Source: Paracentrotus lividus
Taxonomy: Eukaryota; Echinodermata; Echinoidea; Camarodonta; Echinidae
DNA: 64,000 nucleotides
Assembly: GCA_940671915.1 (NCBI GenBank)
Contig: CALNVZ010003433.1
Location: 13,907,084 to 13,971,083 of the forward strand
Direction: 5' to 3'
Position 1 is the stretch's first letter. Each line of letters opens with the position of its first letter. The notes under the pieces were generated by a model that saw only the letters and a program-made list of their open reading frames with translations, had not been told where the DNA came from and did not search any database. Position numbers and translations under genes: made by a program. Of the stretch, positions 1 to 11,638 are shown in pieces.

Positions 1-1758
1 AATTTCAATATTTAAATATTGAAGATGAATCCATTTTTGTCGTTTCTTCTCATATTCAATCATGCTTCCTTGATTTATAAATATTATCATGTTTACTAAT
101 ATTCTTCAAGGTGAGTCATTTTTCCTTAACTCTTGTCAGTCAGCCATTGTAATTTTATTTTTTTTCTTTTCATGCAACATCTTATTGATCGTGCAATGTC
201 TTAAAGGTGTATAAACTCCAGAAATGTTTAACACAAGGATCTTATTAGGAGCTACTTTTTTAAAGCTTATATTTGAGCTTATATGAATAAATACACACTA
301 AAAAGTTCAAAGTGATCCAGTTCTGTGTCATTAGCCAAACGCTATTTCCACATCAATTGGGACCGCATACAAGCTTATGGCTAGCATTGACCCAGAATCA
401 TTTCGACCCTTCATTTTTAAGAGTTCATGTAGGATTTTCCCTACATAATCAGGCACAGTATACACATCTCTTAACGTATTATATACACTAGCAAGCTCTT
501 GAAGACAGTACGTATAACATTTTACAATCCAGTTGATTTCACTATAGAATAATTATATCAAATATGATACACGTGTATCGTCATCTGATCAATCCATACG
601 GTAACCGATCAATACGACAACGTTAAATGAAAAATTTATATCATTTATCTTCTGTATAAATCCCTTTCAGAAGTGTATTATATAAGTAACTCAAGATTCA
701 ATAAACAAATACCATATACTATGATAACTAAAGGTTAAAATTATCCCTTGCTGGGGCCAATCAGGCAATACTCCATTTCGGATCAATTATGACCCTATCA
801 GATGCATGACATCTTGATAATTAATTAATCCAGAATGGCGTATGGCCCTAATACCTAGAATAATCATTTTTGACCCTTTATTTGTTTGGTTGTAAATAGG
901 ACAGTAATATCAGTTTGGAATATAGTATAAGTTCCTTTGTCCGTAGCCACCGTAAATCGATATTTGAAACTATGTATGTTTATTGTAAGATTCCTTCAAG
1001 ATCCAGAATTATTATGATTGAGGCAGACCAGAATACCACTCTATTTTCCTTTTCCAACGCCTAAATCATTGAAATTGTGCCCCTTTCATACAGCTTACTT
1101 ACTCATATTATCATCATGATAATAATTCAAGAGATTCAGTGACCTTTTAGAAGATCAAGGGTACAATAATATTGACATGTTTCAGTCAAACTTATATGAA
1201 AATACGTTATAACTATGATATAAACATCATATGATATGAACTAAGTGCTCTTCATGCAATACTTTACAGAAGCCAGATGACGTACTTTTATTAACTATAA
1301 TCGCAAGCACGAAACATGAACAGACGTTAAAACATGTTTTGACTCTTGGCAATGGCCTTAAAGGCTGACATAAATCGGCTTAGCTGGAGTAGATCTGAAT
1401 TATTCATCAAGTAATTAAAAGAACTTTTTTGCAACCAGTAAACAAACTTAATAATCTATATTGAAAAATAACATTTACTGAAAAGCACAGTGACTTCATG
1501 CGTTATGCAAAGAAAGTCGGGGCGTTTCTTTACATTTCCTTTTACCTTCGCTGCCATAATCTCGAAAACGGATCCCTCATAGGCCCCTCATAAATGACTG
1601 TAGCCCACTACGCCACTGAATTTTAATCTTAAAGCGAGAACTATAACTAAAAAGAATTTTTTTTATAGAAATCTATTACATATCTATTAGCTACTTCAGT
1701 CAGCAATATCTTAATTTTGCAAAAATTGATTGTGATTCATTTTCTTCTTTTCTTCCAG
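1..1758. other. No gene recognised; AT-rich unique-looking sequence
   Basis: Every frame is broken by frequent stops, and no RNA gene, TIR pair or tandem array stood out. It lies downstream of the 3' end of the minus-strand GPCR gene. Confidence 0.5.
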
Positions 1759-1929
1759 CAGTGGCGGATCCAGGCGGGGGTGCAGGGTACGCGCGCCCCC
1801 TCTATATTTGAAAACCACTCATTGACTGTACATGTTAATATCGGAAGATTTTCAGCTGGGCCCCCTATTTTTTTTTCTTCAAATTTTCGGTATGCGCCCC
1901 CGTATTTCAAAATCCTGGATCCGCCACTG
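1759..1929. mobile_element. 171-bp TIR element, CAGTGGCGGATCCAGG ends, 5-bp TSD TCCAG
   Basis: The left end CAGTGGCGGATCCAGG (1759-1774) is the exact reverse complement of the right end (1914-1929). It is flanked by TCCAG on both sides (1754-1758 and 1930-1934). The interior is C-rich and T-rich, with a TTGACTGTACATG segment also found in the 22636-22790 copy. Open frames cross it on both strands but reflect its palindromic, GC-rich ends and not a protein. It is non-autonomous. Confidence 0.9.
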
Positions 1930-2149
1930 TCCAGCATATATACCCAATCTTCATTGTAGGCCTCTGGTCATGAAGGTTGCATAACAGTGAAAATACATCA
2001 CCGATACTCGACTTTAAATGTCAGAATTTGCATCACTCATGGATGAATAATTGCGTGGACAAAACCATCCATTATCCTAGGCTTGAAAACAAGTTCTTTT
2101 TAAATCAATCATGAGATACAAGATGACGGTTTGGTGGATTACTCTCGAC

Positions 2150-2189
2150 TACTTTTTTTTTCGGTTTAAATTTTTTTTTTTTAATTATT

Positions 2190-2220
<31 letters not shown>

Positions 2221-2310
2221 TATTTATTATTATTATTCATCATTATTGTTATTATTTTTTTTCTTTTCTTTTCTTTCTTTCTTTCTTTCTTTTTTTTCTT
2301 TTGGGGGGGG
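2150..2310. repeat. Low-complexity T-rich, TTA and TTTC tract with poly-G
   Basis: The segment holds poly-T, a (TTTA)n tract near 2190-2225, TTTC repeats and a run of ten or so G at about 2304. Any translated frame through it is compositional noise. Confidence 0.85.
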
Positions 2311-2873
2311 GGGTTGCCTCGCTGTTTTGCCGATATGACGTTCTTGATAATATTGGTGGAAGTTCAGCCGGTTCAGACACAAATGCTTATACAGTACATT
2401 ATTTATTCAGGAAACTAAGCCGGTTTAAAAGTAGCACTTACCGTGATAACTCTGAACTGAATATCTCACGCCGCTAGAGAGAATGTAAAGTGTTGATTTG
2501 ATTTCCGCCTTGGGGGAATGGAATGGCTTAACATTGCTTAACCGTAATCAAACACAGCATATCTAAAAGGAAATGACTATTTCACAAGCTTAAGGGTCAT
2601 TATTACGGTAACATTATACTATATAGTAAGAAATGTCATACTTTCTAAAATGTTTACAGGTTTCGTATTATCGAATGTTGGACTTCTCCTTTTTCATACT
2701 TCAGACCCTATTTCATTTTGAACGCCAGGAAATATATTTATTTTTTATTAACCCTTTAGCTTGACATTGAATGTCGAAAGGACGCCATTCGGGGAAAAAA
2801 AGTGATATTTTACCCCTGTATTGCACCCGCCGATCCCTATGCAACTGTAAATTGTTCAGAAGAAGCGTTTTAG

Positions 2874-2974
2874 GACAATCCCCCTGAACAATACCCCCAT
2901 GACAATTACACCCAGAAATATGGTTAGGGTTAGGTGTATATTTTGGTAAGGGGCAGCTGTCGGGGTAGTTGTAC
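2874..2974. repeat. Short palindromic repeat with GGACAA...CCCC / GGGGTAGTTGT arms
   Basis: GGACAATCCCC and several ACAATTACCCC-like units on the left are mirrored by GGGGCAGCTGT and GGGGTAGTTGT on the right, with a TTAGGGTTAGG stretch in the loop. The repeat at 9926-10119 uses the same units, so this is a dispersed family and not a chance hairpin. Confidence 0.6.
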
Positions 2975-3233
2975 TAGAGCTTCGATGCATACATAACGTG
3001 TGAATACCTATAACATGGCATGTAAATGACAAGGCCTACATAATAAAAACGTTAGACAAAAAAACAAACAAACATACATTCTGTCGTTGGATCTCATTTT
3101 GTGAGAACGTTGGGCCGTATACCGTTATGCTATGCTCATATACCTAATGGAAACTATCTGCATCTGCATTTCGTAAGTAATTCATTCCGGCGATCGGCAG
3201 AATATTGAAGCTCACTGGATTTATGAAAGTCTG

Positions 3234-3665
3234 GGCCCGTATTCCATAAATATACTTAAGCAATTTTGCTTAAGTCTAAGTATCTTTCTAATATTTTGTC
3301 CAGGAATTTTTTTTAGCTTTTATTCCAAACATGTAAAGCACTTTGTCTGAGCTCAGAAAGCAGTTAACACAGTCTTAATTCTGTTATATTGTCATGTTTA
3401 ATTTGTGGCCTCAAATGAGCTTGCCATATATCACATCCAGTTAAGCCACTAGGTAGTTAGCTTTAAGTTGGATAAATAGCTTCTAATGTGCATATTTTTA
3501 GGAGCAACTCAATTTAAGACGTTTTTACCTAGCCAAATCAAATAAATTTATGCTCAACTGTCAAAAATAGGCAAAGCAAAAATACTCTAATTAAAACCAA
3601 AATTTATTTTAGCAAACAATTCTTAAGTTTTTCATGCTTAAGTCCAACATTATGGAATACGGGCC
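3234..3665. mobile_element. 432-bp TIR element, GGCCCGTATTCCATAA ends, 3-bp TSD CTG
   Basis: GGCCCGTATTCCATAA at 3234 is inverted as TTATGGAATACGGGCC-like sequence (with a small mismatch) at 3650-3665. CTG flanks both sides (3231-3233 and 3666-3668). Just inside each end is a CTTAAG-rich segment. GGCC termini with a 3-bp duplication suggest the PIF/Harbinger superfamily (inference). It lies just downstream of the GPCR stop, probably in its 3'UTR. Confidence 0.85.
3603..3608 (-). terminator. Candidate polyadenylation signal AATAAA for the GPCR gene
   Basis: TTTATT on the plus strand reads AATAAA on the minus strand about 250 bases past the stop codon. It is the first canonical hexamer I find downstream. 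It lies inside the GGCCCG-ended element at 3234-3665, so if it is used the transposon supplies the transcript end. No downstream GU-rich element was checked in detail. Confidence 0.3.
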
Positions 3666-3854
3666 CTGGTCTGTTTAGTGTACTTCTGACGCTCTTCTTT
3701 TAGTCCGTAGCTGAAAGTTAAATGAAGAGTTTTTTTTCGTTCACGTCTAGGTATCCACCAAATTCTTATGGTTCGGCTTTAGTTCTCTAATATGCCAATT
3801 TAAGGAGGTCTGATCTATGTAGTTGTCCTTGTGGTGTTGAGGCTGGACTGAGGC

Positions 3855-3935
3855 TTAGACGCCCCTGATACCTCCCTTCGGCTTGATGCTCTCTTTCCAT
3901 GGCCCACAGCGACGAAAAACACGTCTCACGTCCGC
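3855..3935 (-). CDS. Neuropeptide GPCR terminal exon: helix 8 and C-terminus with stop
   Basis: This exon encodes 26 residues followed by TAA at 3857-3855. It begins ADVRRVFRRC after a T-rich ATTTTTTCAG acceptor ending at 3936. Joined to LNDGFR it completes an amphipathic basic helix 8 with one cysteine, a likely palmitoylation site. The remaining tail (GPWKESIKPKGGIRGV) is very short for this receptor class and has no serine/threonine cluster; its single serine limits C-terminal phosphorylation sites. The call rests on frame, acceptor and helix 8 composition rather than a long match. A longer alternative terminal exon cannot be excluded. Confidence 0.82.
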   Translation of the reverse strand, partial: ADVRRVFRRCGPWKESIKPKGGIRGV

Positions 3936-5470
3936 CTGAAAAAATATATGAATAAAAAAGACAATTGGAAAGACATTCATTTTTAAGATAAAAATAAAAC
4001 AAAAACCAATAAAAAGAGATAGGAATAATATACTGCATTGTTTACGATCCACAAGTTCACACTTTGATTAAATCTTTTAAATGGGCGTTCCAGTGACCTT
4101 TGGATATTATTACCCCGAATAATAATAAAAGACAATTGCACATGATATTCATTTTAAAGACTAAAAACAATAAAAAAATAAATACTTCAGTGTTTGCGAT
4201 AATTATCCGCAGCACAATTTTAATATAACTTCTTACTAAACGTGCTAAATGGCGTTCAAATGAGCTGGATATTATTACCCCAAATATTACATGCAGTGTT
4301 CTTGCTGGTGGCCGAAAATAAAACGTTGTACCTCCCTTGCGTTCATCGTAGGATTTTCTGCGGAAAATTAATGCAGACCATGCAGACACAGAGAGGTGAA
4401 TTGAGGCGCATGACCGGTTGTGACCATGCATGGTGTTAATGGTTCTGCGTTTCTACGGTTACCATTCGAAAGTAAGTATTCTTGAGTCTTAACCAAGAGA
4501 AAGATTACAAAGTCTCAACTCTTGTCAAAATAGGTCATTTGCCATACAAAATAAGAGACAAAATAACCCCATAAGCGAAATTACAATATGGCATTTCCGA
4601 TTGATGATGTCATTTAATCCTAATCTATCATTGCTGACAGCTTTTGCAGTACCGACAATTTCCTGCTTTAGTAGGGGTGAAGGCAGTTGAAAAATATTAG
4701 CATTTAGAATGGAACATGACGATCACCTCTGCAATTTAGTATATCAGTCATCATAATTATTCAAAAGCTTCCATTATTTACCTCGCAACCTCCTTCAGAC
4801 AGCACATTTACACAATTCGAAACTCCCTTATATCAACGTGTTTACGACAGATAGATTCAAAAGCTTGGTATATACAGTTCGTATTTAAGATCACATAAGT
4901 TTCAGGGCGCTCACACCTTTATTAAAGTGGTTAATACAAGATGGAGGTCAGGACGGATATTGTGATCAGGGCAATCAATTCCACGCTCTTGACCTCGCTT
5001 TGCAGAGGGGACAACCCGTACTCTCGACCCGTACCTGATGCCATTTCCAATTTTGGCGCCCAATTGGTTTTGAATCTGATAAAATCCGTACAAAACAGGG
5101 CTTTCCTAAGACCTTCTATACCACGCCTGCTTGAAGGAAAGGGAATGCAGCAGGCTTCGGTCACACCATACTCCTTACAGACTCTACATCAACCATTTTG
5201 GAACCAGTCCTGTTTGGTATATCACAGGATAGAATATGAGTTGTCATGAGATAAAAGTTAACGGCACATTATATACCGGTAGGTGTAATTTCAATACGAA
5301 GCTCTCAACGCTGGATTTACTTTTATTTGGGACGCACTTAAATAAGCCAAAACAGATAAGTATATTCCGAAGGCCTGATAAACAATCTGGATATTTAGGG
5401 TAAAATCTTAAAAACGGATACCAATCTTAGATGACGTATAACTAATCGTAAATTAGTTTGGTATACCTAC
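3936..5470 (-). other. GPCR last intron (1.5 kb) with local tandem duplication
   Basis: This is the intron between the TM7 exon and the terminal exon. The part nearest the terminal exon (about 3950-4290) holds a degenerate tandem duplication of about 170 bases. AGACAATTG followed by a T-rich CATTCATTTT segment recurs at about 3958 and 4130. An AAATGGCGTT-like segment followed by GGATATTATTACCCC recurs at about 4080 and 4247. Open frames at 4911-5249 run on both strands but show no family resemblance. Confidence 0.7.
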
Positions 5471-5680
5471 CCTGAAACCGTCGTTGAGAAAGCCGTAGAT
5501 AATGGGGTTGATGAAACTGTTGGCCATAGCAAGCCAATGAATCGTGAAGAACACAGCGAACGTACTGGAGGGATCTTTTAAGATCACATGTCGGGCAAGG
5601 TTCCCGAGGATTTGATAGATGTGAAGGGGTAACCAGCAGAGGGCAAAGGTCAACACAATGGTCACCAACATCTTGATCAC
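5471..5680 (-). CDS. Neuropeptide GPCR exon: TM6, ECL3, TM7, start of helix 8
   Basis: This exon encodes 70 residues. TM6 (VIKMLVTIVLTFALCWLPLH) carries the CWLP toggle-switch motif, ECL3 is about 20 residues, and TM7 contains HWLAMANSFINPIIYGF with the NPxxY motif as NPIIY. LNDGFR then opens helix 8. The acceptor TTTAACAG precedes GTG at 5680, which is an internal valine codon and not a start. The donor is CAGG/GTAGGT after 5471. This choice keeps phase 0 and joins GFR to ADVRRVFRRC of the last exon, a typical helix 8. An alternative donor four bases further (GTAG/GTATAC) would shift the frame and is rejected. Confidence 0.96.
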
Positions 5681-5842
5681 CTGTTAAAGGATAATTAAAA
5701 AACAAAAATAATAATTATTATTATTTTGCATTTTGTACAAAAGCTTCCATTCATTACCTCTCAATCTCGTTCAGGTAGCACTCCCTTATGCGTGGCACAA
5801 ACATGTTAAAGCCCTATGAACCGCTCGAAGCAAACTGCGTTA

Positions 5843-6256
5843 AGGCCACCGCACACCTTACGATTGGTCTGCGACCTGATTGTGTAATAAAACGTCATAA
5901 CATTGATGTGGATAATAGAAATAGAAGAACATCATACTGTGCATAGTTCTAAATCATCGCAGGAATACTTATACATTCAAATCAGTGACTATGTAACCTC
6001 CGTATTAAAATAAAATCAATATCTAATCGTAATGACGTCATAGCAATCACACGATTGGCTACGATTTCAAACCAATTTGCCCTTTACTCCTATAAATAAA
6101 GGCTTGCACTTTTCAGAAATTCGATAACAATATTCTTTACAGTTAATTTGAACCTCTAATAATAAGATTCTATTCATTCATACTTTCGGAAAATAAGCAA
6201 CATGCCATTTGTTCCAAAATCGGATCGTAGACCAGTCGTAAGGTGTGCAGTGGCCT
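5843..6256. mobile_element. 414-bp TIR element, AGGCCACCGCACACCTTACGA ends, TSD TTA (copy 1)
   Basis: The left end at 5843 and right end at 6256 are inverted over about 35 bases (CGCACACCTTACGA then TGGTCTGCGA) and flanked by TTA (5840-5842 and 6257-6259). The interior matches, in reverse orientation, the element at 53008-53420, including ATTACGATTAGATATTGA and GCCCTTTACTCC on the respective strands. It lies in the GC-AG intron. Confidence 0.9.
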
Positions 6257-7434
6257 TTACACACTTTTTACACGAGCACGTGCAACCAGTTATGACCATA
6301 ACATATTCAAGGAATAATGTATGATGTACCCAGTAAGTAGATCACTGTCATAAGAACCATTCGTATTGATTGGTTGAATGGTCCCGTTTCCCTGAATAAC
6401 TTTACCATCAAACTGTAAATGACCTGTCTACATAATAATGTGCATGAGAGTCTTTACCTTAGCCCCTGTCAAAGAAAGGGGAGCTAAAAGGAGGGCACAC
6501 TATAATAAAGGGACAGACATTTTCATTCCCCCTAAGTAAATTGGGTTAGTATTCAAATCTGTATTATTGTCATAATATTTCATTAAAGTCTGCCATAACA
6601 TGAAATACTATAATCAATCATGATAATTATTCAAATTTTAAATAAACTGGATGACAAACAAAGTGAAATATGATAGCTTTCGGATCCGTTGTGTAGATAA
6701 GCAGACATCGAGATAATTTCTATTTCTCTTGAAATTTTCATGATGATCGGAATAGATAAACTTTCCGCTCTCCATGAAATCAAGCACATAATATTAGATG
6801 AATTATTGAATTTACCGATGTACAAGGTACCAGCATTAAGGTGCACAGCCTTTGATCTATTCGTAATTATTTCATAAAGGAACCGAAACAAACTAGCCCT
6901 TACTTTCATATAATATTTCATGTCATAGTCTAGCGATGAATAAACACTGCGAGGGTGAAATTATCCTGACGCTATACGGAACAAAAGATGCGTCGTATCT
7001 AGCAAGAAAAGAGGATTGAATTTTGCTTTTTAGCACGGTAAGTAGAAAAACAGACAATGAAAGAATAGGCGTTAAAAGGCTCAGGAATTATGGAGTCCCT
7101 TTTTATAGCCCCTCAGAGACTCTCAAAGATTTATTCCTGCCTACTCGACAATTTTCCATACTTTAAAGTAAAATACATAAAGGAAACAAAGACAAAAGTT
7201 AAGCAGGAGTTGTTTTTTGACACGGGTAGTGGACTTTGTATGGTACTGTAAAATGGCTTATTTAGCGATATGAGTTTTTTGTTTCACTTTACGACAATGT
7301 AAGAGGCGCGTGGGAAGTAATGTGTAATTACTTTTTGTTAGACGGTTTATTCCCCTTTGAGGATACCTTACATCAAAGCTGTATGCCATTTAAAAGGTAG
7401 GTAACCTCGTTTGCGATAATTATGGAGCTCCCTC

Positions 7435-7789
7435 TCTCCCTTTTCTTTTCTCTTTATGACCCCCTCTTCATTCCACTTTATTTTATTCTATTTTATTGAT
7501 CTATCGTATCATTGTACATTGGAGACATTTCCTTCACCTCGTGCCTCCGCTAATTTTCTCACTTTTTCTCTGTCTAGAAAAATATGATAAATAAATATAT
7601 ATAAAAATATAAAAAACAGTTGACCGTCATCTCTATTATATAAACCACTTACTAGTATCATAATTATCTCATGGCTATGTCTGGCATGTTCAAAGCATTT
7701 GTTTGTCGTACTGTAGACGATGAACTAAAAGGAGCTACGACCTGTTTATCAAAAAAATAAAAAATAAATAAATAAAAAATAAATAAATA

Positions 7790-7820
<31 letters not shown>

Positions 7821-8330
7821 TCTTCTATTTATTTTTAAATAATTTAATTTTCTAAAATATTAGGAATATGATTTTGTTTTCGTCCACATTGATTTATTAT
7901 CATTATTATGTATTGTTTATTGTTTAATGCGTGCAAAACACAACTAAGCGCTTTCTTGGATTGAAAATAAATGTTCTTTTGAATACAATGACTTAACTGA
8001 ATCTTTAGCAGTTCTCATTAAAAAACAAAAACTATTCGCACTAAAAGAACTGAAAATATAATCGAGACTTATTTATCCGGAAGGGTACGATTAAATTTCA
8101 TGTATTATACATTCAACTGAAACAATTTCAATATATCCCTTAGGGTGGAATCTCTTTCTCGTAAACCAGCCTCTTTTGAGCCTTTGTAAGACAACGTTTC
8201 CCGTTGTTTAGTTCCTTTATCATAACTTCAAGGCCATTTTTGCTATTCTATATTCCTTTTTTCTATCGTCTTTTTTTTTTTTTTTACCCTACACGATTGA
8301 ACTGAATTTAAATCCAAAATAAGGACTTGT
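7435..8330. other. Intronic AT-rich sequence with TAA microsatellite
   Basis: A (TAA)n/(TAAA)n tract occupies about 7755-7820. The rest is AT-rich with no recognisable gene or TIR pair. Confidence 0.55.
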
Positions 8331-8570
8331 TTGATTAGTGTTGCCTTCCTCTTATTTCTTCGTGATATACTTTTACCTTTTCCTTCTTTTAGTTCGGCAT
8401 ATCCTTCTTATTGTTTCTTATATTTGCCTTAGTCTTCTTTCATCTATATATCTGTCTTTCTTCTGCTTCATAACTGTTTCATTCCGTGTCTTTATTCTTT
8501 TCACGATATATCGGACGTCCTGTCTGAAATCATCATTGTTTTTACACAGTCTTTTTATTTGCGGCATATA

Positions 8571-8718
8571 GGCCCGAATTCACAAACGTGGTTTAGTTAG
8601 TCCATGGTCTAAATCAATTGTTTAAACCACGGATTTAGACCATGGTCTAAATTTTGGTATTCACAAACCACCTGATTTAGACCATACACTACTAAACCAC
8701 GTTTGTGAAATTCGGGCC
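8571..8718. mobile_element. 148-bp near-palindromic MITE, GGCCCGAATTCACAAA ends, TSD ATA
   Basis: GGCCCGAATTCACAAACGTG at 8571 is mirrored by CACGTTTGTGAAATTCGGGCC ending at 8718. ATA flanks both sides (8568-8570 and 8719-8721). The interior is a second level of palindrome built from TTTAGACCATGGTCTAAAT. Terminal GGCCCGWATTC and the 3-bp duplication link it to the element at 3234-3665. Confidence 0.9.
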
Positions 8719-8869
8719 ATAGAGTCTGTTATTACTTTTACGTTTGAAAAGAAATGAGATGATTGATCATTAGGACTTCGTCCTTCACCTTAAACTCTCA
8801 GCGCTGTCTGCTTTTCAACTTTTTTGAGAAAAATCACAAACAAAAGCAAACAGAATAAAATTCTAACCT

Positions 8870-8894
8870 ACCCCTCTCTCTCCCCCCTCTCTCT

Positions 8895-8942
<48 letters not shown>
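8870..8942. repeat. CT microsatellite
   Basis: A (CT)n tract with a few CCC interruptions. The minus-strand frame through it gives an Arg-Glu repeat that is artefactual. Confidence 0.95.
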
Positions 8943-8945
<3 letters not shown>

Positions 8946-9925
8946 ATACAGCGAATACTTCCATCCCCACCCGCCTCACATTCTTCTTTGTACAGCTTAA
9001 CCGATATACATATGTCACAAAGGGACGAGCCTTGGCAGTACACCTCCATTTATTCTTCACTGGATGTGCACTTTTCTTCATCCACATCAGGTGGTCGTCA
9101 CCCGACACACTACAGACACGCATTTTAAAAAGTACGCACGAGCATGTAGTTGTGACCATCGTATTACATTACACTTTCAAGTACCGATTAGCCTCATCTC
9201 AAGTTCGGCTATTAATAGTATGGTGTTGAACTTCATACAGTGGTTAAGTGTACTCAATCTCGTCAGACATGTAAAATGCGGGCAACCCGTGGAAATTAAG
9301 CCGCCGGAATCCATAAGAGGTATGGGCTCATCATGAATCAATTGAGAATTTGATACATTAATGTGTAGAATGTTTATTCGATGGGTGGAGTTCCGTTTGA
9401 GTAAATATCAGGGCTGTGTAGCGTGCGTCATTTAGAGGGTCATCAGTTTGTGTTTTCTGTACATTTCTACCGAAAAAGGGGTAGTTCCGGCTCCTCGGCT
9501 CATAAAGACGGGATGCTTATAAAGCATGTTTGTCTGCATGTGCAGTCATTTATTCACCGATAAAATTTGTTAAATTTCACATTCCCTCTTCTCTAATCTC
9601 TCTCTCTCTCTCTATCTCTTTTCCCTCACTATCTCTCACTCTGTCACCTTCCCCATCATTCTCTTATTACCTTTAGTCTAAATGCAGTATACTTTTAAAA
9701 GTATACATTTACTTTATTTTTCGACGTCGTTAGGTTATACTTTGTTTTTTTTTTTTAAAATTGCGGAGGGGGGGGCAGGATGGGATAATATTGGGCGCGG
9801 ACATTATTTTGTACAACACCAATATCTCTACTAACCAAGAATTACGTTAGAAAGCCACTTTACAGAATAAAGTAATGATAATATGTGGCTATGTTGCCGG
9901 CCGCTATAGCTAAAAACCGCTTCTA

Positions 9926-10119
9926 GGACAACTACCCACTGGACAATTACCCCCGGACAACTTCCCTTGCCAAATATGGCATCCCTAGCTCTCTTCGGGA
10001 GTGGGGTAGATGTTTTGGTAGTAAATACCCAGGGGTATACTTGTCCCGGGGGTAGTTGTTCTGGGATTAATTGTCCAGCGGGTATTTGTGCTGCATGGGG
10101 GTAATTGTACAGGGCGTAG
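9926..10119. repeat. Inverted-repeat element built from GGACAACTACCC units
   Basis: Left units GGACAACTACCC, GGACAATTACCCCC and GGACAACTTCCC are mirrored on the right by GGGGGTAGTTGTTC, TTAATTGTCC and GGGGGTAATTGTAC. A loop with an internal CGGGAG/CTCTTCGGGAG hairpin lies between. It is related to 2874-2974. Confidence 0.7.
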
Positions 10120-10240
10120 TGTTTATCCGACAAATTTGCTCTCAGCCAATCAGATGCAAGAATTTTAGCAGCTTGTAACAGTTTTCAGTAAGAATCAGTG
10201 AATATTTGTTTCATGAAATGCTCCCCTGATACGTTAAAAG
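10117..10240. repeat. Copy of the TCCGACAAA/CCAATCAGATGCAAG dispersed repeat
   Basis: TTATCCGACAAATTTGCTCTC, then AGCCAATCAGATGCAAG, then AGCTTGTAACAG matches in reverse complement the element at 38808-38930. TGAAATGCTCCCCTG here corresponds to TGAAATGCCCCCTGG there. It abuts the preceding GGACAACTACCC repeat. Confidence 0.7.
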
Positions 10241-10778
10241 ACCACTGGCCAGTGCGTCCACATCTACTATAGATCCTCACTCCCCTACCCCTCCCCGCGA
10301 ATTTCTCATAAAAGGACGCCCACCTTTGGCCATATCATCGTATAATATCAATAAATACATTTCGATGCCTACCCCTCAGCAAGTATTGATCCATATTCTC
10401 TTCAGCTGCATCTATATTCCAAAGGATATCCCAAACATAATTTATGTCTTCCCGAAATCCTTTCTTTGAGATCATCCCCAATTCTGCCAAGTTTGACTAT
10501 AATCGATTTGTTTTATACAATATGAAAATTCATGATCTGTTAACTGTACTGAACTCGTCTTTTGTTGTAAACACGCTCACAGGTTCTTTCTTTGCAGTGT
10601 TGAACCTTCTTGAGGATTCGACACGAGAGCCGAGTCACAGTATAAACACAGTAATGGTAAAGGCATCGCAATCACCGACCTTTTTTTAACCAAGAACCCA
10701 TATTACTCCCTCGACAAGAGGATAATGTTGGGTTCATAAGTTTATATAACCCTGGGAATTCCAAGAAAATTTTCATTT

Positions 10779-11060
10779 GTCAAACATCATAACATTTAAT
10801 GTATCTTCAGAAATATTAGTACTACCATGATAAATTAAATAAAAGAGTTTATCGTGCTATTTCATGTGAATGGAATGCCAATGAGTTTGAAGTATATTTT
10901 AGAATAAACTTTCTTTGTAGACAAAAAGTAATAGGCCTGCGAAATTCTTTTTGAAATTGTTCACTTGTCAAACATAATAAAATTTAATGTATTTTCAGAA
11001 ATATTAGTACTACCATGATAAAGTATATTTCAGATGAAACTTTCTTTGCAGAAAAAAAAA
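10779..11060. repeat. Direct repeat, about 187-bp period, two copies
   Basis: A block with AGAAATATTAGTACTACCATG occurs at about 10811 and again at about 10998. The downstream AACTTTCTTTG(T/C)AGA segment is shared at about 10906 and 11039. The two copies differ by scattered substitutions and small indels. Confidence 0.75.
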
Positions 11061-11638
11061 GTTAAAAAATAGTAAAATTATTTCCAAACATCATTTCATA
11101 GCACTTTTATGACATGAATTTCAATTGTATTATTGTAATTACAGTTTTTATGTTTATATCTCCCCACCAACGAAAAAAAGTCTTATCTGATGTATTTGTG
11201 GAGGGAAATAATGAGCCAAAACATTTCAAGATAACAGTTTTTAAAAATGTTAACATTTTCGGAAGGAAATGACATTTATATATTCTTCAGCTCCTGATAA
11301 AATATGATCAAGAAGCACGATAAGCTCATTCTGGTTGATACCAAATTCGTAATTGTAGCACACGTAGTTTTGAAGATTAGTAGGTTTGTTATGATTTCTT
11401 GTATGTGATAATTTTTTGTGGGAATCGAGCAGGGTTATGTAAACTTATGAACCCAACTGTGAATAATGTACAGGTACTCTAGAATAGATCCCGGTATATA
11501 GCGTTCTCAGTGCCAAGGTTGCCACGATCGTATAATCTTAAAGAAAAAGATAGGAATAGTGCCGTTGGAAGGAACATTCGAAAGCATACGTACACTTTCG
11601 AAAAAAAAAAGAAGATAATCCTAGAATTAATATTCCTA

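Noticed and set aside
3787-4038. Alternative reading frame over the terminal GPCR exon
   Set aside because: Joining it would need a shifted phase; the phase-0 frame gives a proper helix 8 and stop.
4911-5249. Overlapping open frames on both strands in the last GPCR intron
   Set aside because: No domain, no conserved motif and no splice context; probably chance in a slightly GC-richer stretch.
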